10,737 nucleotides of DNA from an uncultured Muribaculaceae bacterium (GTDB lineage: Bacteria > Bacteroidota > Bacteroidia > Bacteroidales > Muribaculaceae). The stretch is from positions 1 to 10,737 of the forward strand of contig CAJTZQ010000096.1 in NCBI GenBank assembly GCA_910583795.1, given 5' to 3'. Every line of letters begins with the position of its first letter. Position 1 is the stretch's first letter. A model generated the notes under the pieces. The model was not told the origin of the DNA. It worked only from the letters and a program-made list of their open reading frames with translations, and made no database searches. A program made the position numbers and the translations under genes. Shown here piece after piece: positions 1 through 6,130 of this stretch.

Positions 1-236
1 GCTATGGTGAAATGTTGCCGGCATTTAGGATGGTTTGAATTAACAAGCATAAACCGTTTGTCGCCGCTTTTTAAGCTCATGCCCGAAAAGTTATCGGACA
101 ACGGACGGTATATTGTCAATACATTCAATTTAAGAAGGAGACTTTTGAGATTTACTGCCTCGCTGTCACTCAACCCAGTCATCTGCCGGAATTTAGAGAC
201 CTGACTTTCCACAAGATTCAATAACGACGCTTTCAT
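1..236 (-). CDS. ImmA/IrrE-family metallopeptidase, N-terminal part (cut by window edge)
   Basis: Reading the minus strand from the ATG at 236-234 gives 78 codons that run off the window without a stop. The last residues are RQHFTI followed by an incomplete GCn codon, presumably Ala. This is the stretch that directly precedes the HExxH zinc motif in ImmA/IrrE (DUF955) proteins, where RxxFTIAHEL is typical; the zinc site itself would lie outside the window. An upstream segment with FMLVN fits the beta-strand that family members carry before that helix. The start codon overlaps the stop of the XRE gene by four bases (ATGA), so the two are probably translationally coupled. Known family role: ImmA cleaves its partner repressor and lifts repression of a mobile element. 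That this pair does so is inferred from the pairing and the nearby integrase remnant. The call rests on a short N-terminus, so it is fairly but not fully secure. Confidence 0.72.
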   Translation of the reverse strand, partial: MKASLLNLVESQVSKFRQMTGLSDSEAVNLKSLLLKLNVLTIYRPLSDNFSGMSLKSGDKRFMLVNSNHPKCRQHFTI

Positions 237-568
237 CTTGACTCTATTGCCTCCATTTTAAGGTAAGACTTTACAATGTCCTTGAAACGCATAATCTCGC
301 CTGCATCCTCAGGAGCAATGCCGTCGATGCGGAACGCGGTTGCAAGAATCATAGCGTCCACATTATCGTTTTCCTCAAACAGCATCGTCATTTCGCAACC
401 GAAGAAATTGCTTGCTTTCTCAATGACATCGTAAGGCATCTCTCTGTCGCCTGATTCATAATTGCTGTAAGCCGAGCGTGTGATGCCAAGAGCTTGCGCC
501 ACCTCATCCTGAGTGTAACGTGCAGTTTCTCTTAATTTCTTTAGATTCCGTGCAATGGTCTTATCCAT
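233..568 (-). CDS. XRE-family helix-turn-helix regulator (ImmR-like)
   Basis: This is a 111-residue cytoplasmic DNA-binding protein. Residues about 6-62 form a Cro/C1-type HTH: the helix pair is visible in TQDEVAQALGITRSAYSNYESGDREMP, with the usual alternation of Gln/Asp, Ala-x-x-Leu-Gly, Ser-x-x-x-x-Glu and a following Pro. The remaining acidic C-terminal tail has no domain I recognise and may be the dimerisation part or the segment cleaved by the partner peptidase. It starts at the ATG ending at 568, about 20 bp downstream of a good -7 box, and its stop overlaps the start of the ImmA-like gene by four bases. XRE plus ImmA is the regulatory pair of ICEBs1-type elements and prophages, and sitting beside an integrase remnant fits that. 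It could instead be a stand-alone stress regulator or toxin-antitoxin-like pair. HTH identity is certain; the target is unknown. Confidence 0.88.
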   Translation of the reverse strand: MDKTIARNLKKLRETARYTQDEVAQALGITRSAYSNYESGDREMPYDVIEKASNFFGCEMTMLFEENDNVDAMILATAFRIDGIAPEDAGEIMRFKDIVKSYLKMEAIESR

Positions 569-588
569 ATTATGATTGTTTTGTGTGG

Positions 589-596
589 CAAAGTTA
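589..596 (-). promoter_or_regulatory. -7 promoter box for the XRE/ImmA pair
   Basis: The minus strand reads TAACTTTG, an exact match to the Bacteroidetes -7 consensus TAnnTTTG, placed 20 bp before the XRE start codon. A TTTG occurs upstream, but only 12 bp away rather than the usual 19-21, so the -33 element is weak or absent. The box directly abuts the stop codon of the integrase remnant, which suggests the XRE gene has its own promoter. Confidence 0.5.
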
Positions 597-1079
597 CTAA
601 ATCTTTTTCAAATAATAACGATTTGCCACGATATAATGTTGCTGGTGGCTATTATTATTATTATTGATAGGGTAGGGCAGCGTCGAGATATACTCCCGGA
701 GGACATTTACCCGGGATGTATAGGCATGTACTGTCTTGGATCGCGTGGTTGTTTTCTCGACATTCTTGAGATACAGGTCGAGTACCTGATCAAAGTCTGC
801 GTATCCTTTTGTGGTGATATCGTCATGCCATGGTCGCCAGCCTGTGGAAAGCTTTTTAACGAGTTTAGTGATCAATAAATTCGCATGTAGTCTACGCTCC
901 TTCTTTGATTTAATATTATCTAAATGATATTTCTTCCGGCGTACTGTCCCGGTGGCGGGGTCGTATGCCCTGAAATCCACATATGATTTCTTTCCCGTGT
1001 CATGATATACAGGGTAAGAGAAATCCATTACATCGATAGAAGAATTGCGCGATTGGCTGGAGCAAATTTTTTTTGTCAT
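597..1079 (-). pseudogene. Truncated tyrosine recombinase / integrase (N-terminal fragment)
   Basis: About 160 residues remain of a Bacteroidetes-type tyrosine integrase that is normally around 370-420 residues long. Present: an N-terminal arm-DNA-binding domain (roughly residues 18-75, with VDFRAYDPATGTVRRKKYHLD) and the first part of the SAM-like core-binding domain (TRSKTVHAYTSRVNVLREYI). Missing: the rest of the core-binding domain and the whole catalytic domain, so none of the Arg, His and Tyr active-site residues exist. Similarity stops at about TLPYPI, where an ATT trinucleotide run encodes five Asn, followed by a junk tail to a stop. No other frame in 233-650 carries the lost part; that space holds the XRE gene. 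I chose the ATG at 1079 over an in-frame TTG two codons earlier. It lies 162 bp beyond the 3' end of tRNA-Ser(CGA), the classical position of an integrase of a tRNA-targeting element. It cannot catalyse recombination; residual DNA binding is possible. Confidence 0.82.
649..664. repeat. ATT trinucleotide run at the integrase break
   Basis: Five consecutive ATT units (AAT on the minus strand, read as Asn codons) lie exactly where the integrase fragment stops resembling its family. Slippage-prone DNA at a truncation junction may mark the end point of a deletion. Confidence 0.6.
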
Positions 1080-1083
1080 ATCC

Positions 1084-1113
1084 AAAAATTTCTTCTCAAT
1101 GAAGGAAATTTTT
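1084..1113. repeat. Inverted repeat upstream of the integrase remnant
   Basis: AAAAATTTC at 1084-1092 and GAAATTTTT at 1105-1113 form a perfect 9-bp inverted repeat with a 12-base spacer, just upstream of the integrase start codon. The related word AAATTTCTT recurs near 1137. Such AT-rich repeats beside an integrase can be arm-type binding sites or an operator. The AT-richness means chance is a real alternative. Confidence 0.35.
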
Positions 1114-1195
1114 AGCCACGACGGTGATTATTTTTCAAATTTCTTTGTTTCCGCTCCGGAAACACGGTCTATATAAGGTCTATGCCCTAAAATTA

Positions 1196-1238
1196 AATGT
1201 GTGCTAATTGTTTATAGTTCAATCAATTAACACACATT
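1196..1238 (-). terminator. Hairpin after tRNA-Ser; probable terminator or attachment-site structure
   Basis: Arms at 1196-1210 and 1224-1238 pair over 15 bp with a 13-base loop. The single non-Watson-Crick position becomes a G-U pair only when the minus strand is transcribed, the direction of the tRNA. The tail after the stem is UUUAAUUUUA-like. This fits an intrinsic terminator for tRNA-Ser. Because it lies between the tRNA 3' end and an integrase gene, it could instead belong to the core attachment site. Confidence 0.55.
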
Positions 1239-1241
1239 CAG

Positions 1242-1327
1242 CGGAAAGACAGGGATTCGAACCCTGGGTACCCAAAGGGTACAACGGTTTTCGAGACCGT
1301 CCCGATCGACCACTCCGGCATCTTTCC
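1242..1327 (-). tRNA. tRNA-Ser (anticodon CGA)
   Basis: The minus strand folds into an 86-nt class II tRNA. The acceptor arms GGAAAGA (1327-1321) and TCTTTCC (1249-1243) pair perfectly over 7 bp and are followed by discriminator G, as expected for serine. The anticodon stem ACGGT/ACCGT encloses the loop CTCGAAA, giving anticodon CGA, which reads UCG. A long variable arm is visible (TACCCTTTGGGTA), and the T-loop is GGTTCGAATCC. CCA is not encoded; the bases after the discriminator are CTG. A promoter box lies just upstream. The gene is intact, and its 3' end faces the integrase remnant, so it is the likely insertion target of the element on the left. Inserted elements often restore the 3' end of the tRNA, which would explain why it is complete. 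Confidence 0.95.
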
Positions 1328-1349
1328 TTAGTCGTTTTTGATAGCGGTG

Positions 1350-1357
1350 CAAAATTA
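1350..1357 (-). promoter_or_regulatory. -7 promoter box of tRNA-Ser
   Basis: The minus strand reads TAATTTTG, an exact match to the Bacteroidetes -7 consensus TAnnTTTG. It places the transcription start near 1343, about 16 bases before the tRNA 5' end. No clear -33 TTTG is seen; the region upstream is a run of A and T. Confidence 0.6.
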
Positions 1358-1437
1358 CAACTTTTTTTTCATACTAAAGATATTTTTGCAAATATTTTTA
1401 TTGTTGTCAAATGATAAAAAAGTATTATTGATGTAGA

Positions 1438-1638
1438 TTAAACTTTTTTCTTTTTCAAGATTTCGTCAGATTTCCGAGTCAATTTTGAAACTGGGAGAGG
1501 TCGTTTAGCGTGCTAAACGACCGATGAAAGGTTCAATAGCTACCGAAAAGATGGAGGAAGATTGGGAAAGAGGTCTTTTTAACGTAAAAAGCCATAAGAA
1601 AATCAATCTCCGTAAAAAGTTTAAACAACTTCATTATA
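1438..1638 (+). repeat. Dispersed repeat, copy 1 (uninterrupted)
   Basis: About 200 bp is shared with 7843-8205. The first 54 bases (1438-1491) match copy 2 at 51 positions. The second half aligns with scattered small indels and keeps the blocks CTAAACGAC, GATGAAAGG, AAGAGGTCTTTT, CTCCGTAAAAA and CTTCATT. In the centre, GGTCGTTTAGC at 1499-1509 and GCTAAACGACC at 1512-1522 form an 11-bp inverted repeat. The repeat ends 109 bp before the uridine phosphorylase start, in the same orientation. It appears non-coding: the reading frame in this copy is broken in copy 2. I do not recognise a named family. Together with the tRNA promoter region and a short AT-rich stretch, it fills the 420-bp gap before the next gene. 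Confidence 0.85.
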
Positions 1639-1747
1639 TGTTGTTCAACATATTGCCAATATTTATCACCAATTCTGTGTTGATTTATTATATAGTATTT
1701 GTGTTTTCGAGGCTTTTAATGATAAGTCTTTAATAACTTATGAAATT

Positions 1748-2626
1748 ATGACTGAAGAAAGAATAATTCCTCCATCTGAGCTTATAATTAATGAAGATGG
1801 TTCCGCTTTTCACATCCATCTTCGCCCGGATCAATTGCGCGACAATATTATTTTGGTGGGCGATCCGGGGCGTGTCGATATGGTTGCTTCCTATTTCGAT
1901 GAAATCGATTATGACGTATGTTCTCGTGAATTTCATGCCATGGGAGGAAAGTATAAAGGGAAAGACATGATGTGCATATCTCATGGTATCGGTCCGGATA
2001 ATATCGAGATAGTTTTAACTGAGCTTGATGCCCTTGCCAATGTGGACTTTGAAACACGAAAAGTAAAACCGCAACACCGTACCCTTAACATGGTTCGCAT
2101 CGGCACTTCCGGGTCTCTTGTCTATGACCTTAAAATAGGAGACTTCGTTATTGCTCAGAAGGGGATAGGTTTTGATGGCATTTTGAATTTCTATGCGGAT
2201 AGAGACAGGGTGTGTGATTTAAGTTTTGAAAGAGAATTCTGCAACCATATGGAATGGGATAAAACGTGGGCTGCCCCTTACGTCGTGGATGCGGATGCCG
2301 AGTTGGTGGAAAGAATCGGAAAAGACGATATGAGAAGAGGTTATACGATTGCCGCTGTAGGTTTTTATGCTCCCCAGGGAAGAATGGTAAGACTGAAACT
2401 CAAAGATCCGGGACTTAACGCAAAAATTGAAACGTTCTTATATGATAACCGCCCCATAACAAATTTTGAAATGGAATCGGCATGTCTTCAAGGAATGGCA
2501 AAACTGCTCGGACATAAGGCAATGACTGTATGTTGTATTATTGCACAGCGGAGGACGGAGGATGCGAACACCGATTATAAACCTGCTGTTAAAAGATTGG
2601 TAGAAACAGTACTCGACAGATTTTAG
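1748..2626 (+). CDS. udp: Uridine-phosphorylase-type nucleoside phosphorylase
   Basis: This is a cytoplasmic enzyme of the PNP/UDP phosphorylase family, splitting nucleosides with phosphate to free base and (deoxy)ribose-1-phosphate in pyrimidine salvage. The 292 residues carry the family landmarks in order: phosphate-binding GDPGR at 38-42, SREF with Arg60, RIGTSG at 117-122 (phosphate/ribose), GFYAPQGR at 205-212, and NFEMES at 239-244, whose Glu-Met-Glu binds the ribose. Gln210 and Arg212 sit where E. coli Udp has Gln166 and Arg168, the residues that read the uracil ring, so uridine is the best substrate guess. The protein is about 40 residues longer than E. coli Udp, partly at the N-terminus. 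Start: ATG at 1748, with no competing upstream ATG in frame. It stands alone, with a dispersed repeat upstream and a terminator downstream; a TATTTG stretch near 1696-1701 may be part of its promoter. The family is certain; substrate is likely but not proven. Confidence 0.9.
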   Translation: MTEERIIPPSELIINEDGSAFHIHLRPDQLRDNIILVGDPGRVDMVASYFDEIDYDVCSREFHAMGGKYKGKDMMCISHGIGPDNIEIVLTELDALANVDFETRKVKPQHRTLNMVRIGTSGSLVYDLKIGDFVIAQKGIGFDGILNFYADRDRVCDLSFEREFCNHMEWDKTWAAPYVVDADAELVERIGKDDMRRGYTIAAVGFYAPQGRMVRLKLKDPGLNAKIETFLYDNRPITNFEMESACLQGMAKLLGHKAMTVCCIIAQRRTEDANTDYKPAVKRLVETVLDRF

Positions 2627-2711
2627 TCTACATTCTACAAAACTTGTCAATGTAGGGGCTTAATTAAATTAACTGTCGCTTGCGAAAGATGAGATTTATG
2701 AAGTCATTATA

Positions 2712-2745
2712 AACGGTAAGTGTGGGTCAACGCTTGCCGTTTTTC
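2712..2745 (+). terminator. Intrinsic terminator after the uridine phosphorylase gene
   Basis: Arms AACGGTAAGTG (2712-2722) and CGCTTGCCGTT (2731-2741) pair over 11 bp, with two G-U pairs that exist only in plus-strand RNA. The loop is 8 bases and a short U tract follows. It closes the plus-strand gene and sits directly against the stop codon of the convergent dprA. On the minus strand the same stem would have two A-C mismatches, so it mainly serves the plus strand. Confidence 0.7.
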
Positions 2746-3863
2746 TATGAAATTGAATATCTGTTGCCCGGATGTCGTAGGATTATGCCATCAAATTCCA
2801 TCTCTCCCAAATCAGACATAAGCCTGGAGATAGGTATTTGTGTCTGCATGTGAAGCTGATCTAATTGCATAGGTTCCCGGCTAAAACGCAATGTCTCATA
2901 GATAATTTTAGGTTCACCTTCCAGTTCCGGAAAGAGATTGCGTTGTTTTGTGTCAACATTTAAATCAAGAGGCTTCCAACCCGTTACCTCGATTACATCG
3001 GCAGCGCAACTTACCAAGTGAGCTTTTTCTTTCCTAATTAACATATTGCATCCTGAGCTCAACTTGTCAGAAATTCTTCCTGGCAATGCAAGTACATCCC
3101 GCGAATAAGAGAATGCTAAATTGGCGGTAGACATTGCGCCTCCCTTGACGTCGCTTTCAGCAACAATAGTCACATCTGAAAGCGCCGCGATTATCCTATT
3201 TCGCTCAAGAAATCGTTGTCTATAAGGGGTTTCTCCGAAAGGATATTCTGAAACGATAGAGCCGCCGGATTGTATTATGGAGCGGGCGAGATCGCGATGC
3301 ACAGCAGGGTATATCATGTTCAGTCCGTGTGCCACTACACCTACAGTAGCCACATTTGATGACAATGCTGCAGAATGTGCTGCGGCATCGATCCCGAATG
3401 CCAGTCCGCTGATTACTATAAGGTCGGGGAAATATACAGCAAGATCCGAAATCAGGTTATTACAAAAATCCACCCCATAAGGAGTCGGCTTGCGTGTACC
3501 GACAAGATTTATGATATGTCTGGCATCAAGGTCGGTTTTTCCCAGTTGGTATATAATTACAGGGGCATCGGGAATTTGAGATAGCCTTACAGGATAATCA
3601 GGATCAAGGAGAAAATACGCCCTGATATTATGCCTATTCATTAGCTGGATCTCCTCGCATGCTCTCTTTACTGCTTCATCTCTGGTTTCTTTTTCGAATC
3701 TGCACCCATGTGGCATGTTTAGCGCACGTGATAATTCAGAAGAATCCAAATTGAAAAATTCTTCCGGAGATAATCCATTGTCATGGATTTTTCTCAGCAT
3801 ATCAGCGTTTATCTTCTTTAAAAAGGAGAAAGCAATTTTATATTTCAGAGATGAGTCGCACAT
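2745..3863 (-). CDS. dprA: DNA-processing protein DprA (Smf)
   Basis: DprA binds incoming single-stranded DNA in the cytoplasm and loads RecA, protecting transforming DNA. The 372 residues show the full family plan: an N-terminal helical HhH-like region (about 7-55), the Rossmann-like DprA core (about 75-290), and a C-terminal winged-helix domain (about 310-370). Core motifs are VGTRKPTPYG at 121-130, SGLAFGIDAAAH at 152-163, FLERNRIIAALSD at 218-230, KGGAMSTA at 240-247 and LPGRISD at 260-266. Length is normal and nothing is broken. The ATG at 3863 lies three bases after the stop of the thioesterase gene, so it is the last gene of a tight minus-strand run. It faces the uridine phosphorylase gene with a terminator between. 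DprA is widespread in bacteria not known to be competent, so its presence alone does not show natural transformation. Confidence 0.96.
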   Translation of the reverse strand: MCDSSLKYKIAFSFLKKINADMLRKIHDNGLSPEEFFNLDSSELSRALNMPHGCRFEKETRDEAVKRACEEIQLMNRHNIRAYFLLDPDYPVRLSQIPDAPVIIYQLGKTDLDARHIINLVGTRKPTPYGVDFCNNLISDLAVYFPDLIVISGLAFGIDAAAHSAALSSNVATVGVVAHGLNMIYPAVHRDLARSIIQSGGSIVSEYPFGETPYRQRFLERNRIIAALSDVTIVAESDVKGGAMSTANLAFSYSRDVLALPGRISDKLSSGCNMLIRKEKAHLVSCAADVIEVTGWKPLDLNVDTKQRNLFPELEGEPKIIYETLRFSREPMQLDQLHMQTQIPISRLMSDLGEMEFDGIILRHPGNRYSIS

Positions 3864-3866
3864 CTG

Positions 3867-4289
3867 TCAACGGATATATTTGGCAAAGACTTTGGCAAGT
3901 TCGTCACCCCTCGAAAGTTTGCCGTCTTTTAAAACTACCACTGTGACCACACCCTGTGCAACGGTATCACCGTTAGTTTTGATGATATCTTGATGGAATA
4001 TAAAGCGGGGACCTTTGCGGTCAAGCCTGAGACAACTTAGAAAACTGTCGCCACCTCTTAATGATGAAATATATTCTATTTCAATTTTTCTTACCACCGC
4101 GTCAATGCCGTTGTTGTGCATTTCGATGAAAGAAAGTCCGGCGTCGGCACAAAATTTATGACGGGTATGCTCCATATAATGAAGATAGTTGGCGTTGTTG
4201 ACTATTTGTTCACAATCGAGTTCATAGTCCCTTACCTCCATATCCATTATGAAGCAATATTTTTTGTTACTATCTTTTAGTATTCTCAT
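3867..4289 (-). CDS. YbgC/FadM-like acyl-CoA thioesterase (4HBT hotdog fold)
   Basis: This 140-residue cytoplasmic protein probably hydrolyses acyl-CoA thioesters. The 4HBT signature lies near the N-terminus: DYELDCEQIVNNANYLHYMEHTR at 21-43. Asp25 is in the place of the catalytic Asp, followed by the usual hydrophobic residue, Asn, Tyr and Glu of the helix. Where many members have a Gly after the Asp, this one has Glu-Gln. Later strands (VRKIEIEYISSLRGGD, FHQDIIKTNGDTVAQGVVTVVVL) complete the hotdog. The ATG at 4289 follows the upstream stop by 11 bases; an in-frame Met at residue 15 would give a length nearer the family norm of about 130-135 and cannot be excluded. The downstream dprA starts three bases after its stop. 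The natural acyl substrate cannot be read from the sequence. Confidence 0.85.
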   Translation of the reverse strand: MRILKDSNKKYCFIMDMEVRDYELDCEQIVNNANYLHYMEHTRHKFCADAGLSFIEMHNNGIDAVVRKIEIEYISSLRGGDSFLSCLRLDRKGPRFIFHQDIIKTNGDTVAQGVVTVVVLKDGKLSRGDELAKVFAKYIR

Positions 4290-4300
4290 AATCAGATATA

Positions 4301-4834
4301 TTAATTGTTATCCCTAATTGCAGCTATAACTTTATCCATAGCTTCCAGCATACCGTTTTTATCATCAAAAGCGGAAACCGGAAGCCAGATAAATCCCTTA
4401 TTCCCGTTTTCAAAAGGGAGAATAATGGAAGTTAATCCGCTTTTATATCTTTTGATTCCAGAATAAGGAAGGAGTTGTCTGCTTAATTCAATATATTCAG
4501 TTTCGTTTGTTTCCTCGTTTTTATGTTGAGTAAGCAAAACCGCCGTTATGCCGTCATCTCCAAAGCTAAGAGTATGAGGAAGTGAATTAATGACGGTTAC
4601 AGGTTTCATACCATGAAAAATATAGAAAAATGCCAGCATCATTGGTGCTGTGATACACACGATCATAAGTGCGACAATAATCCATCTTAAATCATGGATA
4701 ACTGATAATGCGGCAGCTGCAAGAAGCATAAGGAAGAATACTAATATCCATGGCGCACCATAAAGTTTGAGCATTTCTTTAAAAAACGTGGTTTTACCCA
4801 TGCGTAAAACATTTGTCTTGATATGCTCTGCCAT
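4301..4834 (-). CDS. Two-TM membrane protein, YcxB-like architecture
   Basis: I do not recognise a characterised homologue. The 177 residues have a short charged N-terminus, two transmembrane helices (about 27-46 and 51-74) joined by a very short HDLR turn, and a soluble C-terminal half of beta character ending in a helix. The C-terminal pattern, with LPYSGIKRY followed by a hydrophobic strand and then IWLPVSAFDDKNGMLEAMDKVI, resembles YcxB-like proteins. These pair two TM helices with a PH-like domain ending in a 'lP..aF' motif. The assignment rests on pattern only. By the positive-inside rule the C-terminal domain is probably cytoplasmic. It lies 14 bases after the hydrolase gene and 11 before the thioesterase gene, so it is almost certainly co-transcribed with both. 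No function is claimed. Confidence 0.75.
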   Translation of the reverse strand: MAEHIKTNVLRMGKTTFFKEMLKLYGAPWILVFFLMLLAAAALSVIHDLRWIIVALMIVCITAPMMLAFFYIFHGMKPVTVINSLPHTLSFGDDGITAVLLTQHKNEETNETEYIELSRQLLPYSGIKRYKSGLTSIILPFENGNKGFIWLPVSAFDDKNGMLEAMDKVIAAIRDNN

Positions 4835-4848
4835 CGGTCAATAATAAT

Positions 4849-5988
4849 TTATTCTTTAGAATCTCTTTTTGCTTTCTCTCGTTTATATGTTGCAAGATTG
4901 AGGGGAACAAGTTGCTGAACATATCCGGTGCCTTCGTCATTAAAAAGCTTTCTCATGTCGATATACTTTTCTCCGTTCCCTTTTTTCAGTGGGAAAACCT
5001 CCGATTTCCGAGCCTGCGCCTTGTCTCCGAGTTCGCAATGTCCATTGGGGAGAGTGCCACGTAAGCGACTGTCCACTCCATCTTGTGAACATCTCACAGC
5101 TACTATTTCAGAGCATGGGGCATATCCTATGCCGGTCCACATTATATACTGATCCTCCACTTCCTTTGGAGTGATCTTTTGATCTTTTGCTATAGGTTTG
5201 CAACCCTCGATTACGATAGTGGCAGTTGTAGTAAATCTGGGTATGAAATCCTGATCGACCACCCAACGGTCGGGCCCTTGTGAGTAGTCTTTTTGAATCA
5301 GATCATGCCAGAAAGAACGACTGAGTGTTTCGGTAAAAAGCTCAGGGGTCACCTCACCTTTCTTTGCATAAGGTTCAATAAGATGACATGCCACAGCTTC
5401 ACGATTAAACCCGAATCCTTCTTCCGGTCTCCCTGTGTGGCTATAGTTGGTTCTGACAATTATTCCATTTTTAGCATCTTCGAGATTAATTCTATTGAAA
5501 GAGTGGTTGTTTGTCTCAAAATATGCGCCGTCTCCGTAAGCATCGATCACACCGAAGTTTGCTTCTACGCCCATTGGGCGTGGTAATGATGCAAGAAGGT
5601 TGGCAAAGTCATCAACCGTGCGGCATTTTTTTAGCGCAATTGTCATTATGTATCCTTCCTTATCCATGTTGGCTTGAGCCACGTCATCATCCTTTATATT
5701 GTAGGAAGCTGTATTCATCACCGCAAATCCGGCTTCGTTCATTCCCATCCATGCTTCGTCAAGATTTAAGTCTTCTGCATTGAATAATGCCACATAAGAT
5801 AAGTTTCCATCTTTACCGGCGACATATTCCACTTTATTGTCAGCCTTGCTTGTATCACGGTTTTTCCAAAGCATCGGTCTGCCTGAAGGGTTTGCCTTTG
5901 CACCCACTATTGCTGATGTGCATGCAAAAACGCTTGAAAGTCCAAATAAAAATATGGAACTTAAAAGGAAAATGTATCGTTTTATCAT
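4849..5988 (-). CDS. Secreted Ntn-type amide hydrolase (C45 / linear amide C-N hydrolase-like)
   Basis: This is a 379-residue exported enzyme that probably cleaves a linear amide bond using an N-terminal cysteine. A clear signal peptide (residues 1-22, hydrophobic core IFLLSSIFLFGLSSV) ends in VFA, directly before Cys23-Thr-Ser. Signal peptidase cleavage would therefore expose Cys23 as the Ntn nucleophile. The site is a poor lipobox because of Phe at -2, so lipidation is unlikely. Downstream are GRPMLWKNRDTS (36-47, with Arg44 where this superfamily keeps an active-site Arg), GMNEAGFAVMNT (82-93), NFGVIDAYGDGAYFE (144-158) and RTNYS (179-183, Asn181 a candidate oxyanion residue). The layout recalls isopenicillin-N acyltransferase-like and choloylglycine-hydrolase-like proteins; bile-salt, penicillin, peptide or N-acyl amide substrates cannot be told apart by eye. 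It heads the minus-strand run ending in dprA and has its own promoter box upstream. Confidence 0.8.
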   Translation of the reverse strand: MIKRYIFLLSSIFLFGLSSVFACTSAIVGAKANPSGRPMLWKNRDTSKADNKVEYVAGKDGNLSYVALFNAEDLNLDEAWMGMNEAGFAVMNTASYNIKDDDVAQANMDKEGYIMTIALKKCRTVDDFANLLASLPRPMGVEANFGVIDAYGDGAYFETNNHSFNRINLEDAKNGIIVRTNYSHTGRPEEGFGFNREAVACHLIEPYAKKGEVTPELFTETLSRSFWHDLIQKDYSQGPDRWVVDQDFIPRFTTTATIVIEGCKPIAKDQKITPKEVEDQYIMWTGIGYAPCSEIVAVRCSQDGVDSRLRGTLPNGHCELGDKAQARKSEVFPLKKGNGEKYIDMRKLFNDEGTGYVQQLVPLNLATYKREKAKRDSKE

Positions 5989-6091
5989 TGTGATTCGTTT
6001 TAGATTAAATTACCGTTGTTAATGGAGGCGTATATACTTTTGGGGATATTTCTTGAAAGTCGAGACGACTACATTCGGTAATAATTTTTTA

Positions 6092-6099
6092 CAAAGATA
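6092..6099 (-). promoter_or_regulatory. -7 promoter box for the hydrolase-dprA gene run
   Basis: The minus strand reads TATCTTTG, a textbook Bacteroidetes -7 box, 104 bp upstream of the hydrolase start codon. The leader would be roughly 95 nt. The -33 region is T-rich without a clean TTTG. Since intergenic gaps in the four genes down to dprA are only 3-14 bases, this is the best candidate for the promoter of all four. Confidence 0.5.
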
Positions 6100-6130
6100 A
6101 TCAAAAACTTTAATAATAAAAACATTGACT

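Noticed and set aside
648..665. ATT run as part of a CRISPR or other spaced repeat array
   Set aside because: It is an uninterrupted trinucleotide microsatellite without spacers; no CRISPR-like array was seen anywhere in the window.
576..878. 100-codon plus-strand frame across the integrase remnant
   Set aside because: It is antisense to a recognisable integrase N-terminus and starts inside the XRE promoter; no domain resemblance.
1524..1733. 69-codon plus-strand frame inside and after dispersed repeat copy 1
   Set aside because: The equivalent frame in copy 2 hits a stop after about 13 codons and has indels, so the repeat is not under coding constraint; the C-terminal half is AT-rich sequence outside the repeat.
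6125..6130. TTG as start of the DUF4250 protein
   Set aside because: The ATG two codons later gives the expected MELPKDP start of the family, and TTG starts are uncommon.
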